From Halisarca cf. caerulea (taxonomy: Eukaryota; Porifera; Demospongiae; Chondrillida; Halisarcidae), in the NCBI GenBank assembly GCA_963170055.1, contig CAUJGJ010000161.1, forward strand, positions 3,126,975-3,190,974: a stretch of 64,000 nt of DNA, read 5' to 3'. Below the pieces are notes generated by a model that was not told where the DNA came from, did not search any database, and saw only the letters and a program-made list of their open reading frames with translations. Positions 45,591 to 56,984 of this stretch are shown piece by piece (within the stretch, counting starts at the first letter, position 1; the number at the start of each line of letters is the position of its first letter). The position numbers and the translations under genes were made by a program.

Positions 45591-48562
45591 AAGTTTCATC
45601 CCGCGAAGCTTGTACATGTACGTACGGTACTGAAACAGTTTCCAGAAATTGTAAACACACGAGCAAAGAAGATGCCATTTAAATATGATACACATGATGT
45701 AAAGACTGGCATTGAAGCCGTTGTAGTATAGGTTCTTAAAATATTGCCATTTTTTTCTTAATTTTTCATAATTATATTTTTCAATTTGTATGCAATTTGC
45801 CTACATACATGTAGTGTATGCGTAATACTATCATTTTCGTTTCTTGCAAACTCTTCAAACTTGTATATATATCCTGCAATCCATTTTTTAACATGCACAT
45901 GAGTACAACGTTTCGGAATAGTTAAATATTATATATAATTTGTCTACATGTAGTAAAATAATTACATATACTGTACGTATGTTCCACAATGTTATTTCAA
46001 TGTTCACTTCCAATATATTATTTCCAGTTTTCTATATACATTGGCTGTACGTTGTTTTGACATCGAGTCAATTTAATTATCTAGAAATATATCATGGTTA
46101 AATTTGGCTGCCCCTAGGGTAGTGTTCTCCAAAGGGGGGTATATTATCCTAGGATACCTTACTCTGGGATAATAATTTATAAAACATCGTATCTTATTAA
46201 AGGGACAATGTCACAATTTTTTTCTCTTAAACGTTAGTATACATGCTAAAAGTAACATGCGCGGTGTTCGTACTTTACAATTATGTGTGCAAATAAGAGT
46301 TAATTGTCGTTATCCTTTGACTAAATCTACCATTTTTCGATCAAATGTGTGGGTTAACAAATTTCCAGCAGAAAAGTGGAAGTGATGTCACAAGGGGAAG
46401 GGAAGCAAAAATCGTGTAAACAAATAATGGGAAATATGAGCGTTTCTTCTATCGATTTGTCTTATTTTACAAACATTGTTGGTTTAGCTTAGTCGATTAA
46501 AGCATTAATTCGTGACGTGACTAAGATGTCTACCACCACGTGGCCTGTGAGGAAGAGGTATCTTTAAAAGAAGGGAATGCTGGCCACCATTACAGAGGAG
46601 GATGAGTAAGAAATGAGTTTAAGTTTGGATGACATTGTGGAGCGAAAAGCCGCGATGGAAGATATGGTGGCAGCGACCAGGTAACCCCTACACAAATTTG
46701 CACTAGCCGTCCACTAGCTGAAGTAAATCAGTCTGACCTACGAGGATGTCGTCCTTCTTAACCTTTGCAACTTTCCAGAAGAACCATTGGATGATCACCA
46801 GCTAATTTTTGAGGAGATTGAATTTTCTTATTTGTAGACGGGAATGGACTACTACTGATTGAAGTAGCCTAAGAGCTATAGTACCTTGCCAGGTCATTGT
46901 GTTGTATCAATGTCTATCAGCGATCACTCTGATTACATTGTATAATGCATCTCAATGAACAACCCTGAGTCCTAGGTAATTTCTTTTATACACATCAAAT
47001 CATTTGCCATCTTATAATTATCTGCATGATTACCATGCAGGGTTATTGTAAGTTTGAATAATGAATGATGTCTTTCCCCCTAGTAGAAAGCATTTATGAG
47101 GAACAAAAAGGTACGGAGGACCAAACAAAGCCTCTACCGACCCCGCATCAGGCTTGGCAAACACTACAGCGCTGACAAAGACCGAAGAAGATTACCATCA
47201 TGGCATCATGCGCTTATTTGGAAGTTTAAGAATACTGTACGATAAACATTTTCTTCTAGAATTCGAATATAGTGTTATGTAGCTTTAGGGAAATCTTCGT
47301 CAGTAGTGTTCGCGTACATCACAGTTGCTATGCATGCCCTCTGCTATAGGGAGGGTCTCTGATGTAAACAACAAGTTTCCATAAAACAAAAAGTCTAAAA
47401 TTCAAAGCAGAGATGGATTTGATATTATCAATAATGAGCCATGAAGGTACCAATCCGGTCTTTTTGGACAAGTCCAAGGGTGTACATGCAGGAATAGAAT
47501 CTGCATGATACCAATGTTTATGCTCCCGAAGTCGAACTATCCCACAAGAGTGTGCCCAAGACATAGCCTGCACATTGCATCTTCTTCATAAGCAGCACTC
47601 AGTTGGATACAAAGTTTTTTTCCATCTCCAGTTCATTAAATGATGAGCTGGGGATTGTCCCAGTTTGTGTCCAGGGTTGCCGTAAACGTTAATATTTCAT
47701 CGTGTGAACAGCTATATCTTTGATAACAGCAACAAGTATCGTGAACTGGGGATGGGCCCTGCTATTGGAGTTCTCATGTTTTGTGTAGCTGCATGTCCCT
47801 GTAAAGCTGTAACCAAACTATTTGCAGTGCCATATGCCCAGGGTTCACCTGTGACATTGCAAATGGTTCAGGGTCACTACATACTGTGCAGCAGTAGAAC
47901 TGTATATCTATTTATATACAAGGCCCACTTAGACAGGTGGGCCAGGTGGGCCATGGCACACCAAACATTTTTGGAAGCCTTAAGAACAAAACTTACCTTT
48001 ATAGAAATTTTAGCTATACGTAGACTAGTTTGTAATAATCACACAAATGCATAGCAAACACCTAATAAGTTTGAGCAAAGTAAGCTTTGCTCCTGTATCC
48101 TTGAAATTACAGAATCCTAAGCAATTTCAACAAACTATTATCCAGCCACGAGTCCGATTGCCGAATTTCTGCCATTTTAATTGATTAATACATACTTTGA
48201 AGATGGCTGTGTAATCCATACCAGTACCAATTTCAATGATCTATTCAAATCCGAAGGACTTGATTATATTGAATCCATTACTAATCTATTGTATATGGTA
48301 TATACTAGTTAGTAATGGATGCACTATCCTTCAGATTTGCTTACTCAAGGAATAAAACATTAAGTAGTACTGCTAGCTGGTATGGGCTACAAACAGGAAC
48401 AAGGTGAAATCCTCCGATAGTGGACTCTCCCAAATAAGGACACAGTACAATAAACCTCTCTACAAAGGACACAGCTTGAAGTCTCAAAATACATCCTCCC
48501 TATGGCTCTTATACATTTTGCTACTCCCAAAGAGGACACCCTCCTTGCAAAAAACAAATAGA
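45591..48562. repeat. segmental duplication, copy 2
   Basis: Colinear with 34377-38174. Holds 46507-47083, which copy 1 lacks, and the empty sites of both insertions in copy 1. No supported exon. Confidence 0.85.
46507..47083. other. segment unique to one copy of the duplication
   Basis: Copy 1 goes directly from GATTAAAGCAT to GGTAGAAAGCATTTATG; here about 580 bp lie between. There are no inverted ends, so a deletion in copy 1 is as likely as an insertion here. Several short plus-strand frames with acidic residues are all closed by stops. Confidence 0.5.
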
Positions 48563-49400
48563 GCTGTCCCAAAGTGCCCCTTAATCAAAGGTTCCACTGT
48601 ATCACCTTTTGTGAGATGCTGCACATGCATGTGTGTATGCACATGAGCAAAGGATAATTTATTACAAAGATGAAAATTAATGTTTTGCTTATGCAGTACA
48701 GCATATCATGTAAGCAAAATATATATTGGCTCACTTAAAGCAAGTGCCACTGTGCCGGCCCTGATGGTATGTGGTGTTACTCATAGGTTGTTGATTTTCT
48801 AATGACATTGACAGAACTTGTCTAGAAATGCACCAATAATTCTTCAATGCTCTGAAATCCTCGGATAGCAAGCATAATTGGGTCGTAGAAGTACTCCTTT
48901 ATATGCAGGTAACCTTAATTTGAGTGCTCAGTGTACTAATTCTTGCACAACAAACATGAGTGCAAAGCTGGCTCTGCTAATTTCTAATCGAATTCGCTTG
49001 CTACTATTTCGGAAAATTGCTATCTATTACCATACACGTGAGTATCAACTATTCCTCTAGTGACTTAATTGTACATTGTAGGGTAGGATGACTGTCGATT
49101 GGAAAAGAATGACCAGAAGTCATAAATTTGAAGCGTTTATATGTATGTGCGAAGGATATAAAAGTCACCACTGTTATTTTCTACCGAATTATAATCCATT
49201 AAGTGAATATTTTTGCGGTCAGTGGCCCTTTAAAGTATATTAGGGGGGTTAAAATTCCCCATGACACCAGCCATTTTGCAAGTACTATGCTCTGCATACA
49301 TCTAGGATGTACCTATACATATATTAAGTACATACGTACAGTACATATGCAACTATCAATGAGTGAAAATCTGCACACACAAAACAAACTATAAAAATTA
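48563..49400. other. no gene seen
   Basis: No exon, RNA or repeat array supported. Confidence 0.45.
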
Positions 49401-49625
49401 ATAACATAAATCTTCAATGTACCTTATAGTGCTCCAGTTCACTCCAGCACAAATTTCATGGGCATTTGGGTAAAAACATTCAACTTTAAGAGTATATGCA
49501 TGAAATTTTGTTCATTTGAAGGTGAATTTAAAGATGGTTGTAGCAGCACATAGTATTCTACAAATATCTGTGGGGCAATTAACCTGGACCAATTTTGGCT
49601 GACAGGTTCCAGATCTATAAACAAA
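49400..49625 (-). pseudogene. remnant of a module-exon unit
   Basis: ATCTTCAATGTACC at 49410-49423 and the following bases match the donor side of a module exon. After about 20 bp the match jumps to sequence that elsewhere lies downstream in the 990-bp unit (CAAATTTCATGGGCATTTGGG, compare 57443-57472). Most of the exon is deleted. This would be a twelfth, dead member. Confidence 0.55.
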
Positions 49626-49653
49626 TAGGGCCTACTTTGGGGGGGGGGGGGGG

Positions 49654-49891
49654 TGTAGTGTTCATTAATATGTGTAGTATTCAGTAATGCATGCTTAAGT
49701 AATGCATGTTAACATTAGTAGTTATGTGTCATTTAAGTAAGGTGTTAGTATCATTGTGTGCATGTGTTTGCATTATGATTTGTGACATCATTGTAGTAGT
49801 TAGCCACGTGTTGGAGTGCATGAGTTTGGTTTGGATTGTACTGGATTGTCATTAATGATTTGAATCATCTTTGACCGGTGTCGATATCATA
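49654..49891 (+). repeat. 5' LTR
   Basis: 238 bp. It differs from the 3' LTR at only a handful of sites, so the insertion is fairly recent. Confidence 0.85.
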
Positions 49892-49914
49892 ACTGGCGAC
49901 GAGGAAATCGGAGA

Positions 49915-50273
49915 ATGGTGTGTTTACAAGTTTCGAAGGCACACAAGGTCAACGTTGCACAACTCCCACCGCTTGATCCTGCGTCAGATCCCAGTTCTCT
50001 TCACCAACGTTGGAAGACGTGGAAACGTCGTTTCGAAACCTTTTTAGTGGCAGTAAATGTCACGGATGACAAGCAAAAGTGAGCCTTGTTACTTTATCAA
50101 GTCGGCCAGGACACGCAAGAGTTATTCGACACGTTAACGGGCACAGGAGAAGATTACGCCATGGCCATCGAAAAACTCGATGCCTACTTCGTTCCAAAGA
50201 AGAATGTGGACTTCGAGATGTTCCAATTTCGTAAAGCTGCGCAACAAGATGGCGAAACAGTCGATCAGTTTGT
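49915..50273 (+). pseudogene. gag fragment of the LTR element
   Basis: From an ATG at 49915 the frame reads a retrotransposon gag N-terminal domain: HQRWKTWKRRFETFLVAV, then after an in-frame TGA at 50081-50083 LLYQVGQDTQELFDTL, then AIEKLDAYFVPKKN and FEMFQFRKAAQQDGETVDQF. The W-x2-W-x4-F start and the L-x2-YF-x-P-x2-N box are hallmarks of Ty3/gypsy gag. It is broken by the stop codon and cut off by the 3' LTR. Confidence 0.8.
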
Positions 50274-50511
50274 TGCAGTGTTCATTAATATGAGTAGTGT
50301 TCAGTAATGCATGCTTAAGTAATGCATGTTAACATTAGTAGTTATGTGTCATTTAAGTAAGGTGTTAGTATCATTGTGTGCATGTGTTTGCATTATGATT
50401 TGTGACGTCATTGTAGTAGTTACCCACGTGTTGGAGTGCATGAGTTTGGTTTGGATTGTACTGGATTGTCATTAATGATTTGAATCATCTTTGATCAGTG
50501 TTGATATCATA
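50274..50511 (+). repeat. 3' LTR
   Basis: 238 bp, starting TGCAGTG inside what would be the gag frame, followed by GGGGGGGAC of the flank. Confidence 0.85.
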
Positions 50512-51164
50512 GGGGGGGACTGGGTATGATAGCACAGTGATGATACCCTTCCATGCAAAAGTATGTACAGTAATTACAGTGGTGAAAATTAACACTCTCC
50601 CACCAACACGAGGTGAGTAAATTCTACCAGAGGTGAGCAAACTTATAAAGATGGGTGCCCGAGTGGACACTAAGAAAACCCTTCCAACATGGTTGATCAA
50701 AGTTATTGAGACATAGCTTTGAAGTGAACAATAGTACAGGACCTGGTACTTAAGTTGCAACGAAGGAAGCATAGGGTTAGTATCTTTCAAAAGTAAGCCT
50801 GTAATCAATTTCATCAATTCAGCTTTAGAATGCGTCCTGATAAATTTTATTTTTGCATAAGAGATTTTTGGTGACAAATTAATGGCTGAGGCTCACAGGG
50901 CAACATTCAATCTCATGGTTACTTTTAGAAAGAAGACAACTGTTGCTTCTATTAGGAGGGGTATAAAGAGGGTATCCCCCTCCCCTACTAACCCAGTTGC
51001 CCATCTACCCCCCTCACTTGAATTCCTGCAATACACATGCATAGTTGCAGCAGACTGACTAAGTATGTACTGTATTCAGAAACTACATGAGTGGCACAAG
51101 GAGCCTCAGATACGATCTTGCAAGGTCCAAAAACTAAAACAATTCCCAGACTCCTATCGTATAG
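50512..51164. other. no gene seen
   Basis: Flank of the LTR element; no supported exon. Confidence 0.45.
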
Positions 51165-51360
51165 GCGCCTATGATTCCACATCCACTCCACCCTCTGATT
51201 CCACATCTGCCCCACCCTATGATTCCACATCTGCCCCACCCTCTGATTCCACATCTGCCCCACCCTCTGATTCCACATCTGCCCCACCCTCTGATTCCAC
51301 ATCTAGCTCACCCTCTGATTCCACATCGACCCACTCTCTAATTCCACATCTACCCCATCA
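51165..51360. repeat. 24-bp minisatellite, array 1
   Basis: Seven or so units of CTGATTCCACATCTGCCCCA plus CCCT, with substitutions. Because the period is divisible by three it gives open frames on both strands (DSTSAPPS on plus, MWNQRVGQ on minus). This is not evidence of a gene. Confidence 0.9.
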
Positions 51361-51842
51361 TTTACATCACTATGCCTTGTTATTGCCCATTCTTGATAAA
51401 TGTCTTCAACTAGATCCTAACAGCTAGAGTTGATAAGAATAAATTAAAAATTATATTTACAACATTGATTTGTAGGCAAACCACAAAAATCAAAGTACAA
51501 TAAGGGAAGGGGAGGTAAAATATATACGTACAGTGAGTGTTTTGTGAGTATCATGGTAATATGATATTAATTTTTTAAAGACATAAAGAAACATGGCCTA
51601 GGCAAATATTCCATGCAAATGAGCCTGAGATTGAAATCTAGACTGGATATTACTGAAATCTTGTATTTTTCTGAATTAAACCTGAATAGTGATGGTTATC
51701 TTATATCTCCTTTGCAGACATTCCCATATACATAAATACCTAGGCATTCGTACATTAAATACATACAGTATATACACAAGTAGTGATGTATAAAAATCTG
51801 CGTACACAATGTAAAATACATCAATCTTCAATAACATTGTAC

Positions 51843-52031
51843 CTTTCAGTTTTCTAGCTTCTTCACTTGAAGGGACATACTTGCCTATGACAGATGCTAT
51901 CTTCTCTACAATACAACTTTCTTTCGTGGCAGCATTCTCCACCAGTCTCCTTTCCCATCCAGGGTAGTCTTGGAAAACCGCAGCATATTCTTCCACTGAT
52001 AAACATTCTGATCCTTTGAGGTCAGACATAA
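51843..52031 (-). CDS. 63-residue module exon, copy G
   Basis: Intact acceptor; donor AAAG|GTACAA. MSDLKGSECLSVEEYAAVFQ, then DYPGWERRLVENAATKESC, IVEKIASVIGKYVPSS and EEARKLKG. 189 bp, phase 1-1, open. Confidence 0.7.
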
Positions 52032-52189
52032 CTAGAAAACAAGACACACAGCAGGTGGTGATACTCCATGTGTATTATCCACTTGGGCAATATGTATTAG
52101 TTAAACCATGGCTTCCTGTGGTGCCCGTCATTTATCACACAAGTGAACACAACACCACAAAGTGCCATGGTTGAGGGAAGTTCACGCAG

Positions 52190-52400
52190 AAGATGAGCCG
52201 AAGGTTATGACAGGGAGGAAGTACTGGCCATGCAGTGATAATCCGGAAGGTATCACTCAAGGTGCAAAAAGAGGACACCTGTAGGTGGTTATAATGTTGG
52301 AAGTGCCAGCGTCAGTGCCTGTCTCGAGGTGTGGCATAGCAAGGCGGGCAGTAAACTTTAGATGAGTGCACGTGTATGACTGAGGGTGGGAGCCTACGAC
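52190..52400. repeat. copy of the 41165-41390 segment
   Basis: Matches 41165-41390 closely; followed directly by minisatellite array 2. Confidence 0.75.
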
Positions 52401-52404
52401 ATAG

Positions 52405-52525
52405 CATATGATTCCACATCTACCCCACCCTCTGATTCCACATCTACCCCACCCTCTGATTCCACATCTACCCCACCCTCTGATTCCACATCTACCCCAC
52501 CCTCTAATTCTACATCTACCCCATC
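52405..52525. repeat. 24-bp minisatellite, array 2
   Basis: Five units of CTGATTCCACATCTACCCCA plus CCCT, same family as array 1 at 51165. The flank to the right (about 52530-52900) is also shared with 51355-51720, so the arrays spread by duplication of a larger segment. Confidence 0.9.
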
Positions 52526-53307
52526 CTTTACATCACTATGCCTTGTTATTGCCCATCTTGATAAATATCTTCAAATAGATTCTAAAAAACTGAGTTCATA
52601 AGAATAAATTATAAATAATATTTAAAACATGGATTTGTAGGCAAAGCACAAAAATCAAAGTACAATGAGGGAAGGGGAGGTAAAATGTATGTAGAGTGGG
52701 TTTTATGTGAGTATCATGGTAATATGATAGTAAGTTTTAAAGACATAAAGAAACATGGCCTATGCAAACATTCCATGCAAATGAGCCTGAGATTGAAATC
52801 TAGACTGGCTATTACTGAAATCTTATATTTTTCTGAAATTAACCTGAATATAGTGATGGTTATCTTAGATCTCATTTGCAGATACTCACATCTACATAAA
52901 TACCTACACAAACGTATACAGTGGTCCCCACTTAATCGCATAACAGATAAAGGAATGTTCTGGTTAATGGAATGTAATCTCCAAGTACAGAATCATTTGT
53001 TACTAAGTTTCTACCACTTCGTTTTTGCATTTTAATACTCTTATATGGTCAGAAAAAAATCGTGATATGAAGTTTTGTAGCCCTCCACAGCAATCTAAAA
53101 GACTTAGATACAAAGTAGATATGCTTTAGAAATAATAGAAAGTATTTTCTGAGCATCACAATCTGTGCACTTGCCAAACAGACTGATTAATTTCACTACT
53201 TTGATAACGGCTGCCATTTTTGTTTATGTCAAAAATCGGACATAACATACCTGTGCACAATGCAAAAATACACATTGTCAAGTTGAGCACATCAATCTTC
53301 AATATAC

Positions 53308-53496
53308 CTTTCAGTTTTTTAGTTTCTTCACTTGAAGGGACATGCTTGTCCATGACAGAGGCTATTTTATATACAATATAACTTTCTTTCATTGCAGCCT
53401 TTCTCACCAACCTCTGTTCCCATCCATCGTAGTATAGGAAAACTGCAGCACATTCTTCCACAGACAAACAGTCTGACCCTCTGAGGTCAGCTATAA
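53308..53496 (-). CDS. 63-residue module exon, copy H
   Basis: Acceptor TTGCTTTCTAG, donor AAAG|GTATAT. IADLRGSDCLSVEECAAVFL, then YYDGWEQRLVRKAAMKESYI, ending EETKKLKG. 189 bp, phase 1-1, open; close to copies I-K. Its Met is changed to Ile, showing that this residue is not a start codon. Confidence 0.7.
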
Positions 53497-54239
53497 CTAG
53501 AAAGCAAGACACACAGCAGGTGACGATACTCCCATGTGTGTTATCCACTTGTGCAATATGTATTAGTTAAACTATGGCTCTCTGCATGCGGTGTCCGTCA
53601 TTTATCACACAAGTAAACACAACACCACAGAGTACCATAGTTTAACTGACTAAGTTAATGTATTCCAGCAGATTAGCACTTGATGTGCATATACCATTAA
53701 CCAGTTGGTAAATTCAGATCTTAGAGATGGACTTAGCTACAGTAGATAGAGCTTTTTACAGAGAAACCAGGAAACTCATGATTGTACGTGTTGTCCCTAG
53801 GCCTGGGCCATTTATGGAAAATCCAGAGGCATCCTTTGAGACCAGGTCCACTGTGACTTCTTTCCTAAAGAAACAATCGACATGGAGTTGGGAAAGGAAA
53901 AGTTTGGAAAAATAAAGTTTGGTTAAAAAGATGCAGCAACAAAATAATAGAAAGATCAATGAATGAAATCAATTCAAACAGTTTTTGGGGGCTCAGGGCT
54001 TCATTTACGGGGGAGTCACCTTTTGGTAAAATCCTGCCTCCTTGGAATTGATGTAGTTATTGTATTGAACAAGTAATTCGAGCTAAAAACTCACATGCTT
54101 GAAACTCTTGCAAAGCATTGAAGTGGAACTGCACAGCTATACATTCATTGAACATAATGTTTATCCGACTATACACCATATTTACTATGTCACGTGAACG
54201 CCTCATGGCGGAATTTGCATTCATTAAAACAGGTGTAGA

Positions 54240-54530
54240 AAGCCTCCCCACATGTGAAGGAAGCGAGGAAGTTTAAAAGAAAGCAAGAATAAAGGCAGAA
54301 AGCTCGAAATACATGACGATAGTGTCCTCTCCAGCAAAGCAGTGGCATGCACAATAAAGCAGCTATAACTAAGCAACTGAAATATAACTAAGCAACTGAA
54401 GCTAAAAGAATGTTTAGTGTGAGTGCCAAAATAGCTTCAAAGATCTCAGTATTTTTCCGTCCATTCTTGTCCTTTGTGCAATTGTCGCATATCATTTAGT
54501 AAAGCGTCGTTCAGGCTATGTTCAATGTAA
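54240..54530. repeat. diverged relative of the 22.9-23.5 kb element
   Basis: The order GAAAGCTCGAAATACATGACG, then CAGTGGCATGC, then AAAATAGCTTCAAAGATC, then TTGTGCAATTGTCGCATATC follows 22985-23205 with many substitutions. It abuts the tail of the next LINE. Confidence 0.6.
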
Positions 54531-54570
54531 GTTAGGTTAGGTTAGGTTAGGTTAGGTTAGGTTAGGTTAA
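54531..54570. repeat. (TTAGG)n, eight units, LINE tail
   Basis: GTTAG repeated in register on plus, i.e. CCTAA on the LINE strand, directly after the 3' UTR hairpin CCTTTGGCTAAAGG. The position says tail repeat and not telomere. Confidence 0.85.
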
Positions 54571-55925
54571 CTTATTTTACCTAGGAAGGCCTTTAGCCAA
54601 AGGCTACCATCCTAGGCACCGAGTAGGAGAGTACAGAAACGAAGATAAAAGTAAAAAATATGATAACGAAATCAGTAAGACATGCAATAAAAGAGTCAAG
54701 AGTTCAATTGAAAATGTTACTTTAACATGAGGTAGCATACCGTCATGCAGGAAAATTCACAGAATATTGAAAATTATTAAGGGATAGTAATGGAAATGAA
54801 ATAATTTAACAACAGATCTTGCATGGTCGTTTGAATAGATGTGCATCATTTTCTTGAAGGCAGGCAGGGAACTCGCTGCATGTGCGTAAATATACGGTGG
54901 TGGAAGAGATCTCCAAAGTGAGGTGCTGGCAAAAGTGAAGGCTCGCTGTACAAGGGCAGTCTTCATTGGAGGAAGGTTGGGAAGATGGCTAGTAAGGGTA
55001 GAGTAGAAATGGATGGGAAGCTTAAAGAGAGAGGATAGATAAGATGGTACAAGAGAATTGAAGCATCTAGTGTAAGACAGAAAGGCAAGATGGAGGTTTC
55101 TAAGAGCAGCTAGTGAAGTCAGACCAAGATCATTCCACAATATGGAGGCTGAGAACCGATGAGGTTTGTGAAGAGCTAGTTTACAAGCATAGTTGAAGAT
55201 AGTTTGAAGCTTTGCTGAGTCACCCTAACTACAGCTAATCCACACAACATCACAATAATCAAGTAAGGACAGGATGTAGGACTTGAGGGAAAGAAGAAGA
55301 GATGGTCAATGTGATTTAAAGTGTCATTTATATAGACCCCAAGGAATTTAAAAGTGCTGACCTGTTCAATGGTGACTTCGTCAAGATGGATGAATAAAGG
55401 AGGAGGGGTAGCTTTGGCTCTTGAGGATTGAATTAACATACATTTTGTCTTACTAGCATTGAGTTTCAGGCCATTTGACATCATCCAAGAGTTTGCTTGA
55501 TCCAGAGAAGTTTGGAGAGAGTCAGTTAAAAGTTGCAGGTCTTTGCCAGAGACTAAGACCTAGGCTTAACTCTAACTCTAACCTATAGTATCGTCAGCAA
55601 ATAGGACAGTAGAGCCAGGAGGAAGATGATTAGGAAGATCATGCACTAATGAAGGCAGAGAAGAGAGTGGGATCAAGTATAGAGCTTTGGGGAACCCTGG
55701 AAGTAGGAAAACCAAGATGGGAAAGTTTGGAGAGAAGAAGGGAAAGATTGACAGTGTCATAAGCCTTAGAAACGTCAAGAAATAGTACAGCAACATATTC
55801 TTTAATGCCCAAAGCTCTGTGCCACTTGTCAGTACAAGAGAGGAGAAGGGATTGCGAGGAGTGACCAGAGCGGAAGCCACATTGGTGATAGTGGAGAAGA
55901 GAGTATTTTGCACATGGGTCCCACA
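54531..55925 (-). mobile_element. 3' half of a second non-LTR retrotransposon
   Basis: On the minus strand this reads RT motifs GFRSGHSSQSLLLSCTDKW, then LFLDVSKAYDTVN, RVPQSSILDPTLFSAFI, LFADDT and GLKLNASKTKCMLI with FKFLGVYIND, followed by a C-terminal region and a (CCTAA)n tail. Frames shift several times, and the segment between KLSHLGFPTS and RVPQ is deleted. PQSS replaces the usual PQG. The copy is dead. Confidence 0.8.
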
Positions 55926-56058
55926 TCTGTAAACAAATAGGGTCTACTTAGTGTAAGGGGGGGGGGTAGGGGAATTTGGTTTGACAGCACTGTGTTGATA
56001 CACATTTATGCAAAAATATATAATACATACCTACACATAGTATATTAAGTACATACAG

Positions 56059-56691
56059 CAGGGGCGTAGGCAGAAATGTTCAAAGGGATTTTCCAATCAA
56101 AATAACACAACACCATATGATGATAGTATGCAATATTGTGCATGTGTCATTGCAAGTACCCCATGCATGCTCCAAATGTCAGGGGAGGGGGGGGGGGGGG
56201 GGTGGGGGGTGGAGAGGGACAATAGCAAACGGAATGGAAGGGACAGATATGTAGGCACATGGAACCCTAGATGTATATAAAACACATTCAGTGCAGTGAT
56301 GTATTCAGTATCATAGGAGGTTATAGCTAGGGGGATCTGAGGGGTTGCTCCCCCAGGGGTAATTGGAATTTTTTGGTCATATGAGGTGGTAATTCAGGCC
56401 ATTTTAGATCATTAGTCAAGGCCCAACAGTTGCAAGTAGGGGCTTCTCTACAGAAATTTACAATACCGCTGGAAATCTTTGGGATGGAAGCTGGAGAGTT
56501 TAATTTGGGGTGGAAGCTGGAGAGTTTAATTTGGGGTGGAAGTTTCCTCTCCCTCACTGGATAGATCGAACTGTGGAACTATAATATCCAACCAGGCCAG
56601 TAGTTGTAGTAGTAGTAGTAGTAGTGTAGGGTAGTTTTCTTCAAGGGGGTTTTCCTGAAAACAGTGGAAAAACTCACTCCCTACGCCCCTG
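56059..56691. mobile_element. 633-bp hAT-like MITE with 5-bp duplication
   Basis: The ends are CAGGGGCGTAGGCAG and, on the complement, CAGGGGCGTAGGGAG. A perfect TACAG flanks both sides (56054-56058, 56692-56696). Removing it restores the host order seen near 57690 (AAGTACATACAG followed by an ACACAA motif). It contains a G-run and GTA triplets and no gene. Confidence 0.85.
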
Positions 56692-56795
56692 TACAGAACA
56701 CAATTAAAGATGGATAAAAGTCTGTGCACATACGTACAATGCAAAAATACACATTGTCAAGATATTATAAGCACATGCACTAATCTTCCCTATAC

Positions 56796-56984
56796 CTTTC
56801 AGTTTTTTAGTTTCTTCACTTGAAGGGACATGCTTGTTCATGACAGAGGCTATCTTCTCTACAATATAACTTTCTTTCATTGCGGCCTTTCTCGCCAATC
56901 TCTGTTCCCATCCATCGTAGTATAGGAAAACTTGGGTATATTCTTCCACTGATAAACAGTCTGATCCTCTGAGGTCAGCCATAA
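56796..56984 (-). CDS. 63-residue module exon, copy I
   Basis: Intact acceptor, donor AAAG|GTATAG, phase 1-1, open. MADLRGSDCLSVEEYTQVFL, then YYDGWEQRLARKAAMKESYI, then VEKIASVMNKHVPSS. Confidence 0.7.

Larger units (their letters stand above)
49654..50511 (+). mobile_element. internally deleted LTR retrotransposon (Ty3/gypsy-like)
   Basis: Two direct repeats of 238 bp (49654-49891 and 50274-50511) bracket about 380 bp. Both begin TGYAGTGTTCATTAATATG and end GATATCATA. Directly after the left one, ACTGGCGACGAGG resembles the leader/primer-site region of Ty3/gypsy elements. Insertion was into a G-run, so G-only flanks on both sides hide the target duplication. Only the start of gag remains; pol is gone. 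Confidence 0.85.

Noticed and set aside
51065..51427. Plus-strand frame with repeated DSTSAPPS and minus-strand frame with repeated MWNQRVGQ
   Set aside because: A 24-bp minisatellite is open in several frames by chance; no splice sites or flanking coding sequence.
53040..53255. A second full copy of the CAGGTATGTTATG element near 53 kb
   Set aside because: Only the right end (CATAACATACCTG) is visible; I could not find a matching left end, so it is not listed as an element.
54531..54570. Interstitial telomere
   Set aside because: The TTAGG run sits exactly at the 3' end of a LINE, so it is better explained as that element's tail.
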